From Methylotuvimicrobium alcaliphilum 20Z (GTDB lineage Bacteria; Pseudomonadota; Gammaproteobacteria; Methylococcales; Methylomonadaceae), in contig NC_016112.1 in NCBI RefSeq assembly GCF_000968535.2, forward strand, positions 3,410,001-3,474,000: a DNA stretch of 64,000 nt, read 5' to 3'. Below the pieces are notes generated by a model that had not been told where the DNA came from, searched no databases, and saw nothing but the letters and a program-made list of their open reading frames with translations. Shown piece by piece: positions 34,127 to 46,300 of the stretch; position 1 is the stretch's first letter, and every line of letters starts with the position of its first letter. Position numbers and translations under genes: made by a program.

Positions 34127-35632
34127 ATGAAAAAACATGCTTTAACGGCTGCTTTAGCGGCTCTTTCTTTAACCGGGTTTTCCGGCGCGGCACAGGCCTG
34201 GACGCCTAGCGACACGCCCGACCTGGAGCTGTTCATGTCCGGCGCTACCGCAATGGACAATGCCATGACTAGTATGTTCAACAATATTTGCGAAGACACC
34301 GATTATTACACCGATCCCAATAATGGTGCCGGTTACCGAGCCTTCTTTTGCACCTTGACCCCGGCTAATGTCCCTGGACTGTCGGCGCCAAAAAAAGTCC
34401 TGTTCATCAAACGCTCGGCGGGCGGTTCGGCACAAGGCGTCAACCCGTTAGCCGAAGAGTCGCAACTGGATTCATTGAATATCTTTAACAACAACTGTAC
34501 TCAAGACGCTCCCGGCGGAAAAAAATGGACATGCACCATCAACAACCCGGGCGATTTGACACCAAGACATCCCAATATCGGTATTTCCGATGTAGACCCT
34601 TTTATGTTCCGAGGCCGGAATACGCCGAAGGGTTTCAAACCGATGACACAGCGTAGCATCCAAGCACTGGAAGTCAGAGCGGTAGCTGCATTGATTTTTG
34701 GTGTGCCGGTAACCAATGGTTTATATGATGCGTTGCAAACCGTTCAGATAGACCGGGGAGAACTGCCCGGCTCCTGTTCCAAGGGTGAATATACCGAAGA
34801 ATGTATGCCCTCTTTGAGTAAACAGCAAGTCGCTTCATTGATCACGGGCCAAATCAAAAGCTGGGATGAATTCATCGTCACGAAAGACGGCGTTGATCAT
34901 CCACTGACCCAATATCCCGGCGTCACTCCACCACAGAGTGATCTGATGCATTACTGCAAAAGGGTCGACGGTTCCGGTACCGGCGCCCAACAATATGCGA
35001 AATTCCTGCACCATCCATGTACGCGCTGCGCGATGGAGCCGATGGTTTCGGATCCGGAAATCTCCGATGATAATCCGTTTGAGGGTCCCCGCGTTTTCGA
35101 AAACTCCGGTTCCGGCAATATGGACAGATGTTTGGATGACTTCGGCAAAGGCACCAATACCAGCGGTTTAAACAGCAACATCAATGGACAAGCAGTGACC
35201 GCATGGGCAATCGGCCAACAAAGTTTGGAAAAAAATGCCAATAACGCATTTGCCTATAAGTTCATAAAAATCGACGGTTATGCGCCCACTTTGAAAAATG
35301 CGGCCAACGGCACTTATATGGATTGGGTGGAGCCGACTTTCCAATGGCGTAAAACCGGTGCAGGTTCACCATCCGGCGATACGTTGGCAATCATTGAAAA
35401 AATCGTAGTCGATGCCGCCAACCCAACAACGGTTGCCAGCGTTCTCAATCAAACATCCAGCTATACTTTCGGAAAATCAGGTTATTTGGCGGTCGCCAGT
35501 AACGGTCACCCCTTCTCGCACATTGTCGATGAAAACGCTCCGGTCATAGGTTATTCGCATGCCGCGGGCGGTCTATTGGATAACTGTAATGTCCCGGTGT
35601 TGTTGAAAATCGATTCCGACAAGCCTTTATAA
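34127..35632 (+). CDS. PstS-like periplasmic binding protein
   Basis: 501 residues. Signal peptide (LTAALAALSLTGFSGAAQA) then a phosphate-binding-protein-like fold: MSGATAMDN near the start of the mature chain, LSKQQVASLITGQIKSWDEF (compare the LSxxQxxxIFxGxIxxW of PstS), DGSGTGAQQYAKFL (the SGT phosphate loop) and the late YKFIKIDGYAPTLKNAANGTYM. An insertion and several cysteine pairs (for example CTQ...WTCTI, CSKG...EEC, HPCTRC) make it longer than PstS (about 350) and suggest disulfides. No pst transporter genes follow; the TPS pair does. A role as a secreted or periplasmic phosphate (or phosphoester) binder is inferred. Confidence 0.75.
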   Translation: MKKHALTAALAALSLTGFSGAAQAWTPSDTPDLELFMSGATAMDNAMTSMFNNICEDTDYYTDPNNGAGYRAFFCTLTPANVPGLSAPKKVLFIKRSAGGSAQGVNPLAEESQLDSLNIFNNNCTQDAPGGKKWTCTINNPGDLTPRHPNIGISDVDPFMFRGRNTPKGFKPMTQRSIQALEVRAVAALIFGVPVTNGLYDALQTVQIDRGELPGSCSKGEYTEECMPSLSKQQVASLITGQIKSWDEFIVTKDGVDHPLTQYPGVTPPQSDLMHYCKRVDGSGTGAQQYAKFLHHPCTRCAMEPMVSDPEISDDNPFEGPRVFENSGSGNMDRCLDDFGKGTNTSGLNSNINGQAVTAWAIGQQSLEKNANNAFAYKFIKIDGYAPTLKNAANGTYMDWVEPTFQWRKTGAGSPSGDTLAIIEKIVVDAANPTTVASVLNQTSSYTFGKSGYLAVASNGHPFSHIVDENAPVIGYSHAAGGLLDNCNVPVLLKIDSDKPL

Positions 35633-35705
35633 GTAATCCTCTAATCCTAACCACCCCTCTGGAATACGTGTCTGCAATAGGCCGAGCAAGGATGCACCTT
35701 TATTT

Positions 35706-35730
35706 ACAGCCTCCGTCCTGCGGGGGCTGT
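35706..35730 (+). terminator. Attenuator-like hairpin before tpsB
   Basis: ACAGCC pairs with GGCTGT around TCCG...CGGG, followed by CCTGTTTG. It sits between the binding-protein gene and tpsB and may reduce read-through. No strong separate promoter for tpsB is visible. Confidence 0.4.
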
Positions 35731-35756
35731 CCTGTTTGTAACATGCTAACAATTCT

Positions 35757-37346
35757 ATGATTAAAAAGGTTTTTTCGACGATTCGTTGGTTAGTTGTCGT
35801 GGTTATGTGCTTAACAAGCTCAATAACACTTGCCGAAGACGAAAATCACTTCGACCTATGGGAGCTTAGAGTCAAAGGCAATACGTTGCTGGACCGTAAA
35901 ACCATCGAACTGGGAGTCTACCCTTTTCTAGGCGAAGATAAGAGCATCGATACCGTGGAACAAGCCCGCGCCTCACTGGAAAAAATCTATCACAGTCAAG
36001 GATACCAAACAGTCGCCGTGGACATTCCGGAGCAGGACGTCGTCGGAGGCGTGGTGTATTTGGAAGTGACCGAGGGCAAGGTATCCCGTTTACGCGTGAC
36101 CGATTCGCGTTATTTCTCATTGGGTCGTATCAAAGCCAAAATTCCGGAATTAGCCGAAGGAAAAGTGCCTAATATTCAAGTCATGCAACAGCAGTTAGCT
36201 GACCTAGGTAAGGAATCGTCAGACCGAAGCGTGGTGCCGATATTACGAGCCGGCGAAACGCCCGGCACAGTCGAGGTGGATTTAAAAGTCAAAGACAGCA
36301 TGCCCATTCACGGCAAAGTCGAAGTCAACGGCAGAAATGTCGCCAATACTAGCCGCTTAAGGACGATCGCATCGTTACGCTACGATAATTTATGGCAAAA
36401 ATTCCATAGCGCCTCATTCATGTATCAGACCTCGCCCGAAAAGCCGGAAGAAGTCGAAGTCTTCGTCGGCACTTATGTCATGCCCTTGCTCGATACCGAT
36501 GCCAAACTCGCTCTGTATGCGGTCAGTTCGTCCTCGGATTCGCAAATTGCCAGCGCCGGCGCCTTATCGGTCATCGGCACCGGCGATATTTACGGCGCCC
36601 GATTTATTTTACCGCTGACCGGCAAAGATCATTATTCACACAGCTTTACTCTTGGCGTCGATTACAAGTCCTTTGCCGAAGACCTCAATTTACTCGGGGC
36701 CGACACCTTAAAAACTCCGATCACTTATTTACCGTTCATGGCTCAATACAACGGTACGGTCAGCGATGAGAACTCCCTGCTGTCATTCAATTTAGGCGTG
36801 AATTTTTCAATTCGCGGCCTCGGTAACGATGAGCAGGAGTTTGCCGACAAACGCTTTCTGGCCAAACCGAATTACCTGATGCTCAACGGCGGCATCGATT
36901 ATAAGTACAACCTGCCTTGGGGAATGGATTTTGTCAGCCGCATATCCGGTCAAATCGCCGATTCGCCTATTATCAGTAACGAACAATACTCGATCGGCGG
37001 CGATGACAGTGTTCGTGGCTACTTTGAAACTCAAGTACTGTCAGATGACGGCGTGCAAGGTTCGATCGAATTATATTCGCCGAGATTGCTCCCTTTTGAC
37101 AGCGACTGGGAAGCCGTCAATACCTTTCGGGGCCTGGTCTTTTTAGATGCCGGACGAGGTTGGATAAAAAGCGCACTGCCCGGTATCGATAACAAAATTA
37201 ATTTGGCCAGCGGCGGCGTCGGCCTTCGGTTTCAAGCGTGGAAATATTTGGTTGCCAATCTGGACGTGGCATTTCCGTTTATTTCGCAAGGCACGATCGA
37301 AAGCGGTGACCCCCGGCTGCATTTTAGAGTCGCTGCCGAATTTTAA
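35757..37346 (+). CDS. Two-partner secretion outer membrane transporter (TpsB/ShlB/FhaC family)
   Basis: 529 residues. Signal peptide (VVVVMCLTSSITLAED), POTRA-type periplasmic region (WELRVKGNTLLDRKTIELGV, then VDIPEQDVVGGVVYLEVTEGKVS) and a 16-strand beta-barrel with the conserved loop motif YSIGGDDSVRGYFE (the VRGY/F tetrad) and C-terminal RLHFRVAAEF ending in Phe. It exports the partner exoprotein across the outer membrane without ATP. The tpsA gene starts 11 bp later, which makes an operon. POTRA-type domains capture the TPS domain of the cargo. Confidence 0.93.
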   Translation: MIKKVFSTIRWLVVVVMCLTSSITLAEDENHFDLWELRVKGNTLLDRKTIELGVYPFLGEDKSIDTVEQARASLEKIYHSQGYQTVAVDIPEQDVVGGVVYLEVTEGKVSRLRVTDSRYFSLGRIKAKIPELAEGKVPNIQVMQQQLADLGKESSDRSVVPILRAGETPGTVEVDLKVKDSMPIHGKVEVNGRNVANTSRLRTIASLRYDNLWQKFHSASFMYQTSPEKPEEVEVFVGTYVMPLLDTDAKLALYAVSSSSDSQIASAGALSVIGTGDIYGARFILPLTGKDHYSHSFTLGVDYKSFAEDLNLLGADTLKTPITYLPFMAQYNGTVSDENSLLSFNLGVNFSIRGLGNDEQEFADKRFLAKPNYLMLNGGIDYKYNLPWGMDFVSRISGQIADSPIISNEQYSIGGDDSVRGYFETQVLSDDGVQGSIELYSPRLLPFDSDWEAVNTFRGLVFLDAGRGWIKSALPGIDNKINLASGGVGLRFQAWKYLVANLDVAFPFISQGTIESGDPRLHFRVAAEF

Positions 37347-37357
37347 AGGTAATGAAC

Positions 37358-40300
37358 ATGGCTAATCAACAAACCAGCAAAAAATCTCAGAGTGTCTCAA
37401 CCGGCTTCACGCTAAGTCCCATCGCTGCTTGCGTCAGGATTGCGATGCTCGGCGGGATCGGAATTTATCCATTGGCGGCAACGCATGCGGCAGGAAACCT
37501 GCCGGTCCCAAGCCCGGTTTGGGCCAGCATGGGTAATGCCTCTGCATCGATTACCGGCAACCACATGCGCATCGATCAGCATACCGATAGAGCAATACTA
37601 AACTGGCAAAGTTTTAATATCGGCCAGGATCATTCCGTACACTTTCAACAACCTGGTGCGAACTCCATTGCGTTGAACAGGATTTTTCAAAATGATCCTA
37701 GCCGTATACTGGGAACACTAACAGCCAACGGTCAGGTCTATTTGGTTAATAGCAATGGATTCGTATTCGGTAAAAATTCGAAAGTTGATGTTAGAGGTTT
37801 GGTAGCCTCGACGCTAGCGATAACCGATGATGTTTTCGACCAAGGTATCACCAAGGTTTTTGCCAACAATGGAACGGCAGCCTTCAATGGCAATGGAGAC
37901 TTTTATATAAAAAACGAAGACGGTAGTTTTAGACTCGATGAAGATGGCAACAAAATCAAAATTGCAATAAACGTCGATGAAGGTGCCCAAATCAAGTCAA
38001 CCGAAGGCCAAAATATCTTGATCATTGCGCCGACTATTACTAACGAGGGTAATATCGAAGCCGACGACAGGCAAGTCGTGTTGGCTGCCGCAACCGATAG
38101 GGTCTATTTACAAGAGGCCGGCAACGAGGGGTTATTGGTTGAAGTACAAACCGGAGGCGAAATCAACAATTTAGGTAGCATCGCCTCTAAACGCGGCACG
38201 ATCAGCTTAGTGGGATTTGCCGTCAATCAAAAAGGCAAAGTCTCGGCTAGCACCTCAATGAACATCAATGGCAAGGTTCGCCTAATCGCCAGAGAAGGAG
38301 CCACGACATTCCAAACGCCTGACGGTTATGCCATGCAAGCCAGCAGAACTACACGCGCTACTGATACTGGCGACGATTTAGGAACGTCGGCCACCGTCCG
38401 TCTTGGAGAAAACAGCCAAACCGAGATTTTGCCGGAATTGGACACCGGTTTGACTGCAATCGACGAACAGATTCAGCCGCTCTCGCAAATCGACATCATG
38501 GCGCACAAGGTTCATTTTCAAAGCGGTTCGCAAGTCAACTTGCCGGGCGGAAAAATCAATGTCGTAGCAACCCAAAACCCGTCAAACCCTCTGCAAGCCT
38601 CGGCCAACCGAAATGACAGCCGTATCTTGATCGATTCCGGCGCTAAAATCGATGTTTCCGGCGTAAAATCTACTGTCAAACCGATGGAGAGCAATGTCGT
38701 CGCAGTCGAATTACGTTTGAACCAACTGAGTGATGCACCGCTACAGCGAAATGGAGTGCTATTTGGTGAAACCATTTTTGTCGATATTCGAGCCGGTACG
38801 CCGTTGGCCAACATTCAACCCGCTATCGATGCTATCGAGCGTCCTTTGGGTGAACGATTGGCTAAAGGCGGTGAAATCAACCTCAGCTCAGAAGGCGATA
38901 CCATTGTTAAAGACAATGCCATACTCGATTTTTCCGGCGGCGCGGTAAAATTTTTAGACGGCTATATCCGCACTTCGAAATTAATCTCGAATGGCCGCGT
39001 GTTCGATATCAGCGAAGCGCATCCGTCATTGCGCTACGACGGCATTTACGGAAAAGTCGTCAAAAACCATAAAAAATGGGGCGTTGAGCAAGCCTGGATT
39101 ACCGAAGGTCCGTTTGCCTTGGCACGCAAAGAAGCCGGCTATACCGACGGCCATGATGCAGGCAGTCTGACCATTGCCAGTCCCAATGTCATCCTGGAGG
39201 GTCAGTTAAACGGCACAACCGTCAGCGGCCGATTACAACGCACCTTGGCGGAACGCCCCAAGGGCGGCACGTTGACGATCGACATGCGCTCCGCTTCGGA
39301 AGTCGATCAAGCAGTGGTATTCGCCAATGTCTTGACAAATTCGACGGTTAATGTCGACTTAAACCAGCCGTTCCCTTCCTCAAACGATAGTCGATTCACC
39401 CCTTTGGTGCTGCGTACTCAACCGCTGTCACAAAGCGGTATCATGGACTTGTCAGTTTTGGCGCACGGTACCGTGACTGTTTCCGACGGTAGTAGACTTA
39501 AATTAGCCGATGGCGCTCAATTGAATTTACAAGGCGGGGCTATCACTATCGGCGGTGAAATCAAAGGCGCTGGCGCTCAGGTAAATCTTGCCACTGATTT
39601 GAATGCCCGAACCCAAGGCAGACTATCCGGTGCGATTTCACTCGGCAGCAATGCAAGGATCGATCTTCAAGGTGGTTGGGTCAACGATCTAACCACACCG
39701 TTCGATCTATTGGATAACAATAAGATTACTTTGGATGGCGGTAGCTTTATTGCCCGCGCCAATGGCGATATTGATATTCTGAAAGGCAGCCGCATCGACG
39801 TCGGAGGGGGAGCTTGGTTGCAAACGAGCGGCAATATTCAAGACGGTAAAGCCGGGGGTATCCATCTTCACGCCGAAGCAGAAACGACAGGTTCCAACAT
39901 AACATTGGACGGCGCGCTCAGCGCCTATGCTATTCGTCAAGGCGGCACGCTTGAACTGGAGGCCAATGCGATTGCGATTCTACGCAGACGCGAAGAAGAA
40001 TTGGAAGGGCTACGCCCTTTACAACTCGAAGCCGATTTTTTCGGAAAAGGCGGTTTTTCCGATTATATTCTGACTGCCAATATCAACGGCTTGGTCGTTG
40101 ACGAAGGCGTTAAAATCAAACTGCAACAAACTAATCGTTTATTGAATGGCGATGCCATTAATCGTAGCAGCTCGAATAGCATTGCCGGAATATCTCGACT
40201 GGGCAAGCTCCCTGCGATCGACCGCCTACCGAGCAATTTAACTTTGCAATCGGTTCACAGCATCAATCCGAACCCTAATAGCCATTTAATCGTTAATAAG

Positions 40301-43300
40301 AACGTCAAGATCACTGCCGATGCCTTGAGCAACGTCTCGTTAGTCTCCGATTCGTCTTTATTTTTCGATGGATCGATCAAAGCAAACGGCGGTAACGTAG
40401 CCTTGAGCATCATTCCGCCGCAAGGCTTACCGACGCTGGACCCATTGTATCAACCCCGCCAGGGACTTTGGCTCGGCGACAATGCGCGAATCGATGTTTC
40501 CGGTATCGCGATGACGTTGACCGATGCGTTCGGGCTCAAAACGGGCATCGTCCACAATGGAGGAAACGTTAATTTAACCGCCGCCCGCGGTTACATAGCC
40601 TCCAACAGAGGTTCGCAGATCGATGTATCGGGAACGGAAGCCTTGCTAAACCGCCCTCGCCTATTGCCCGGCGCGGAAAATATTACCTTCAGTACGGAAA
40701 AAGTTGGATCGCACGGAGGAACTATTACCATCAGCAGCGCCGAAGCCATTTTCATCGAAGGCGGCATGCTGGCCAAAGGCGGTAAAGCGCCCGGCACGTC
40801 CGGCGGTACTTTAACGGTCCGTCTAGACGACACCCTCAGAGAAATCCCCGTTGAAGAAGGAGTGATTCCTAACTTTCCGATAAAACCGGGCATTCTCAAT
40901 TTCTCCCAAACTAAGAATGAATTTTTTGATGCCTCCTTCAGCCAATACGGCGATGCGCTTCCAACCGGACTGCAAAGACAAGGCTTTATAGCAGCCCAAC
41001 AAGTGTCTGATTCCGGTTTTGCAAATTTGAACGTGCAAGCGGACGGCGAAATTCGCTTTCAGGGTGATATCCATTTGGATTTACAACATGCCGTAAACTT
41101 CGACAGCCCAAAAATGGCTTGGCAAAGACTATCGGAAAACGATACTAGCACGGTCGTTTTCAATGCGGCGCATGCGTCTCTAGGCTCGAGCCGAACTCGA
41201 CGTGCGACCGGCAACCCAACGGGTGGAGACGGCCATCTTCAGGTCAATGCCGACCTAATCGAACTATTTGGAGGTGTTTTTACTTCCGGATTCAAGCAAG
41301 TCGATCTGAACGCGGATAGCGATATTCGCTTACGCGGCATTCGCACATTGTTTACGCAACGCGACTATTTGGGTGAATTTTCGACGTATTCGGCGTTGAA
41401 CCTTAAGGCCGATCAAGTCTATCCGACAACGCTCAGTGATTACAGATTGACTGTAAAAGGCGATCCTAACGGAAGCATTGCGTTCAGCAGCGGGGATCAA
41501 TCTCGACCGATCTTATCCGCCTATGCAAAATTGACGGTCACAGCTCCGAACATTCAGCATGACGGCGCCATTAAAGTGCCTTTCGGCGAATTAACATTCG
41601 ATGCATCTCAAACGATTCATTTCGGCGCAAACAGTTTGAGTTCGGTATCCGCCGAAGATCAAATTATTCCGTTCGGTGTCACGGAAGCCGGTTTGGAATG
41701 GTTATATCCGATCGATAATCAAAATCTGATCGTGCAAACGCCAACCAAAAAAATAACCGTCAATGCGGACCGAATTCAACATGACGAAGGCGCCGTTATC
41801 GATATTTCCGGGGGCGGCGATTTGCTGGCCTACGAATTCATCCCCGGCATCGGCGGTTCCGCCGATGTCTTAGCTACCGGTAATTCTTTTGCGGTCTTGC
41901 CCAACCATTCCGGTTACGCACCGTTCGACCCGCTGGAATTTCCCGGTTCGGGTTTGTCGATCGGCGACAGCATTTATTTGGGTGAAGGGAGCGGTTTAAA
42001 AGCCGGATATTACACGCTATTACCTGCGCGCTATGCATTGCTTCCCGGAGCTTATTTGATAACACCTCAGCAAGACAGCGTCAATATGGCCCAAGGCAGC
42101 CGTTCGGTCAATTTAGACGGTGCCCCAGTCGTGGCAGGATTTAGAGCGATCAGCGGCACCAACATCAAGGACCAGAGCTGGTCCGGATTTGCCGTCGAAC
42201 CCGGCAAAATTGCCTTGACTCGTTCACAATTGGACCTATCCACAGCCAATCAATTTTTTGTCGAACAAGCACAGCGTAAAGAATCGCCGATTCCTCGCTT
42301 ACCTGAAGATGCGGGATCGCTGCTGTTCAACGCAAAATCACAATTAGAATTGCCTTCCGTTCTCGCCAACGCCAAAAACGGCGGGCTGGCAGGTTTGGTC
42401 GATGTCATTGCCGACAACATCGCCGTGGTCAACGATAAGACAGGCGCTGCAAGCCTCGTAGAACTGAGTGTAAGCGATCTCGATACCTTTACCGTAGGCA
42501 GCTTATTTTTAGGCGGTATCAGAACAATCGACAGTGAGACCGGTGCGATCAAACTCGACGTCAAGTCCAAAACTGTCGAAATCGCCGAAGGAACCCGCCT
42601 CGAAGGTTCGGAAATCATTATAGGCGCCACGGACAGGATTGAACTCCAAGCCGGTGCTCAAATCGTGGCAGCAGGCGGCAAAGACAGCTCGGCACCCGGA
42701 CAGATTTTGACAACCACGGGAGACGGTGCCCTGTTACGCGTTTCCGGCGATGCGCAAGCGCAAATCGTCAGAACGGGCACCCAAGGTCTGAAAGGAGATC
42801 TGTTGATCAGCGACAATGCTCAAACCTTGGCTCCGAGCGGTTCGATACTCTTGGATTCGACCCGGAATCTACAAATGAATGGCGTGTTGGATGCCGGCAA
42901 GTCATTAAATATTGCCGCTGAAGCCATCAATATCGGTGAAGTAAGCGAAAATCTACCCGGGCTTTCGTTGGATAACGGGCAGTTGAGTCAATTGAATGTC
43001 GAACAACTGGTGCTGACCAGCCGCAGCAACTTGAACATTTATGGCGGCGTTTACCGCACCGATGCTTCGGGTTTAGCGCTCAGAAACGACGAGCTCGAAC
43101 TAATGCCGATCGAATTCAATCTTTTGACGATCGCTACAAAAGGTATTGCCGGTTTTGACAATTCCGGCAAATCCGCCGGTCTTTCTGCCGATACCGTCAC
43201 GTTGACCAATGCATCCAAGTCAGTGCAGACCGAAAAAGGCAACGGGACGGGCTCCTTGTCGATCGCTGCCGACAATCTAGTATTGGCTGGAGGCGACTTT

Positions 43301-46300
43301 ACCTTGTCGGGATTCAATGATATCAATTTGAATCTAGCCGAGTCGTTAATCGGTTCTAGTGTAAACACACTCAACACTCTGGCCGACACAACGATCACAA
43401 CAGGCTTTATTACCGGTACTTCAGGTTCCGAAACCAGGATCGATGCCGACACTTATCGCTTAGCGCTCAATCACAACCAAGCCGGCTCTGTGGATTCGCA
43501 ACCGGGTATTGGAGCACGGTTCAATTTAAACGCAGGCCATGTCGTCATCGATACGCCATTACAATTCAACAGCGGTATCGTAAAAGCGAATGCCAAAACA
43601 GGCGATATTGTCCTCAAAGAGAATGCCGTCATTGATGTGTCCGGAACAATGGTAAGAGCGGGTTTAAGCGAATCGGCTCCGATATCAGCCGGACGTATCG
43701 ATTTGACCGCGCGGCAGAACATTAACACCGAAGCCGGTAGTCAACTATTGTTGAATGCTATCAGCCCACAAATGTCGGCAGGATCGCTTGCACTTTCCGC
43801 AACCACGGGATTGGTCAATTTGAATGGCACGATCAACGCGATGGGAGGTAATCAGGCCGAGGGGGGGGCGGTTCGGCTCGACCTCGGCAGCATGGGCGGT
43901 AACCCGTTCGGCTTGATGAATCAGAGCTTGGTGGATTCCGGTTTTAGCAGAGCAATAGATTTACGATTGAGAAATGGCAACCTAGTCATTGGTGAAGAGG
44001 ATTCGATAAGCGCGAACGATATCAAATTAACCGTCGACAAAGGCGCATTGACAATTGCAGGCACGCTCGATGCCAGCGGCCAACATGGCGGTAGCATCGA
44101 ACTCAATGCTCATAGCAGACTAACCTTGTCCGGAAGTGCACGATTGCATGCCAACGCCACCGAAGCATCAGGCGATGGCGGCAAGGTCAGACTCACCTCG
44201 ACTAACGGAGGCGGTATCAGCATTCAGAATGGCGCATCGATCGATGTCTCCGCCAATGGAGGCCGCGAAGGCGATGTGCATATTCGTGCCGAACGCCTGG
44301 CAGGACAGGTTAATGTCGCCCCGATTGCCCCCGGCACCATTGTCGGCGATTCTAACGTCGTCATCGAAGCAGTCGCACAGTACAACCTCAACAGACTGGA
44401 CGCTGCAGCAATCAATAGCATTAGAAACGATACCGCTTCGTACATGAATAGCGTTTCGACAACGGCATTCGGACCGGGATTCGAATTAGCTCCCGGAATA
44501 GAGGTCAAATCGGAAGGCAATCTCACCTTGGCCGCCAACTGGGATTTAGTCGATTGGCGTTATGGATCCGAACAAACACCCGGCTATTTGACCCTGCGAG
44601 CAGGTGGAGATTTGTTGCTCCAAAACGGCGTAAGCGACGCTTTCAAAAATGGCGTACTTCAGGTGACGCCTACCTTCTCGAGGCCTGTGATCGATATGTT
44701 GCAGCCCGGGCGTTCATGGAGTTACAACTTCGTTGCCGGCGCGGACCTGAATTCTTCAGATACGAAAATGGTAGTGGCCGCGGACAATCTGAATTTCGGC
44801 GATATGCGCCTCTTCAACGATGTGAAGATTCGCACAGGCACCGGGTCCATCGATTTCAGCGCAGGACGCGACATTGTCTACGGCAACGATAAATCGGTCG
44901 TGTACACGGCAGGAAGGCCGGACGATGAGGATCGTTTCGGGTTTCCATTGATACGCGTGGCTTCCAATTTTTATGTCGAATACCCTAAAGACGGCGGCGA
45001 TATCCGCTTCAGCTCTGGACGCGATATTCGCGGCGCGGTGACCAATCAAATCGCCTCGGATTGGCTACTTAGAACCGGCAATTGGTCCCGAAACGAAACC
45101 CACACGGGGGAAAGACCGACCGCTTGGGGTATCGCAATTGGTACGCGAACCGGTTCAGGCATCGCGCCGGATTACCGGCAAAATGTTGGCGCCTTGGGCG
45201 GCGGCAATATCACTATCACAGCCGGCGGTACGGTTAGCGATCTCTCCGTGGTCATTCCAACCACCGGCAAGCAAGTCGGACAAAGAGTCGATCCGAACGA
45301 CTTTAATAATCAAAATTACTTGACCAATGAAGTCGAGATCAATGGCGGCGGAAACCTAAACATCTACGCCGGAGGTGACCTAAAAGGCGGCATCTATTAC
45401 GTCGATAACGGTACGGCGACCTTTAATGTTGCCGGCTCGCTCAATGCCGGCTCGTTCAAGACCGTCAGTATTGCGGAAATGAATCCGATATTGGCCTTGG
45501 GCAATGCCCAATATCACATTACTGCCGGCAAAGATATCGCCCTACAAGCCATTATCGATCCGATGATTTTGTCGCAACCGGCCAATAAACGCCCGGACTT
45601 ACTATCGATCTTCTTTAGATACGGTGAGAACAGTGCAGTCAATCTGACTTCGCTTACCGGAAACATCAGCCTCGGCAACGATGTTTCCGGGGTAGTCGAT
45701 TTAATGAATTTCCAACGCGGCGCTCTGATCAGCTTCGACGGCGCAGCCAGAGACGCTCTATCGGTGGCCCCCGGAACATTGAAGGCCTACGCCTTATCAA
45801 ACGACATCATATTTAAAAACGGCTTGATCATGTATCCGAGCAAAATCGGTCAATTTGAGCTTTTTGCCGCGAATAATATCATAACCGCCAGCAATGGCAA
45901 TGCCGTGAATGTGACCATGTCGGACACCAACCCGAATCTATTGCCGACGGTATTGAATCCTGCCGCCAACTATAACGACGCCAGGCTGAGATTGGTACTG
46001 TCCGGTATCAGTAACGAGCCGGACAAAATCTATGCTTCGATTCCAAATCATATTAATGATCCTATACCGGCTCTGATCAGCACAGACGTTGGCGATATCC
46101 TGGGCAAGGACCCTTTCCAATTCATTATGGCGAAACCGACACAAGTGTCGGCCGGCCGTGATATTCGTAATGTCAGCTTGCAATTTCAGCATAATATCGA
46201 AGATGCCGAATCGATCGTATCGGCCGGCCGCGATTTCAAATTCGACATCGTTCGAAATCCCGCTACCGGAGCATTGGTTAATGTTGTTCAACGTATGGAG

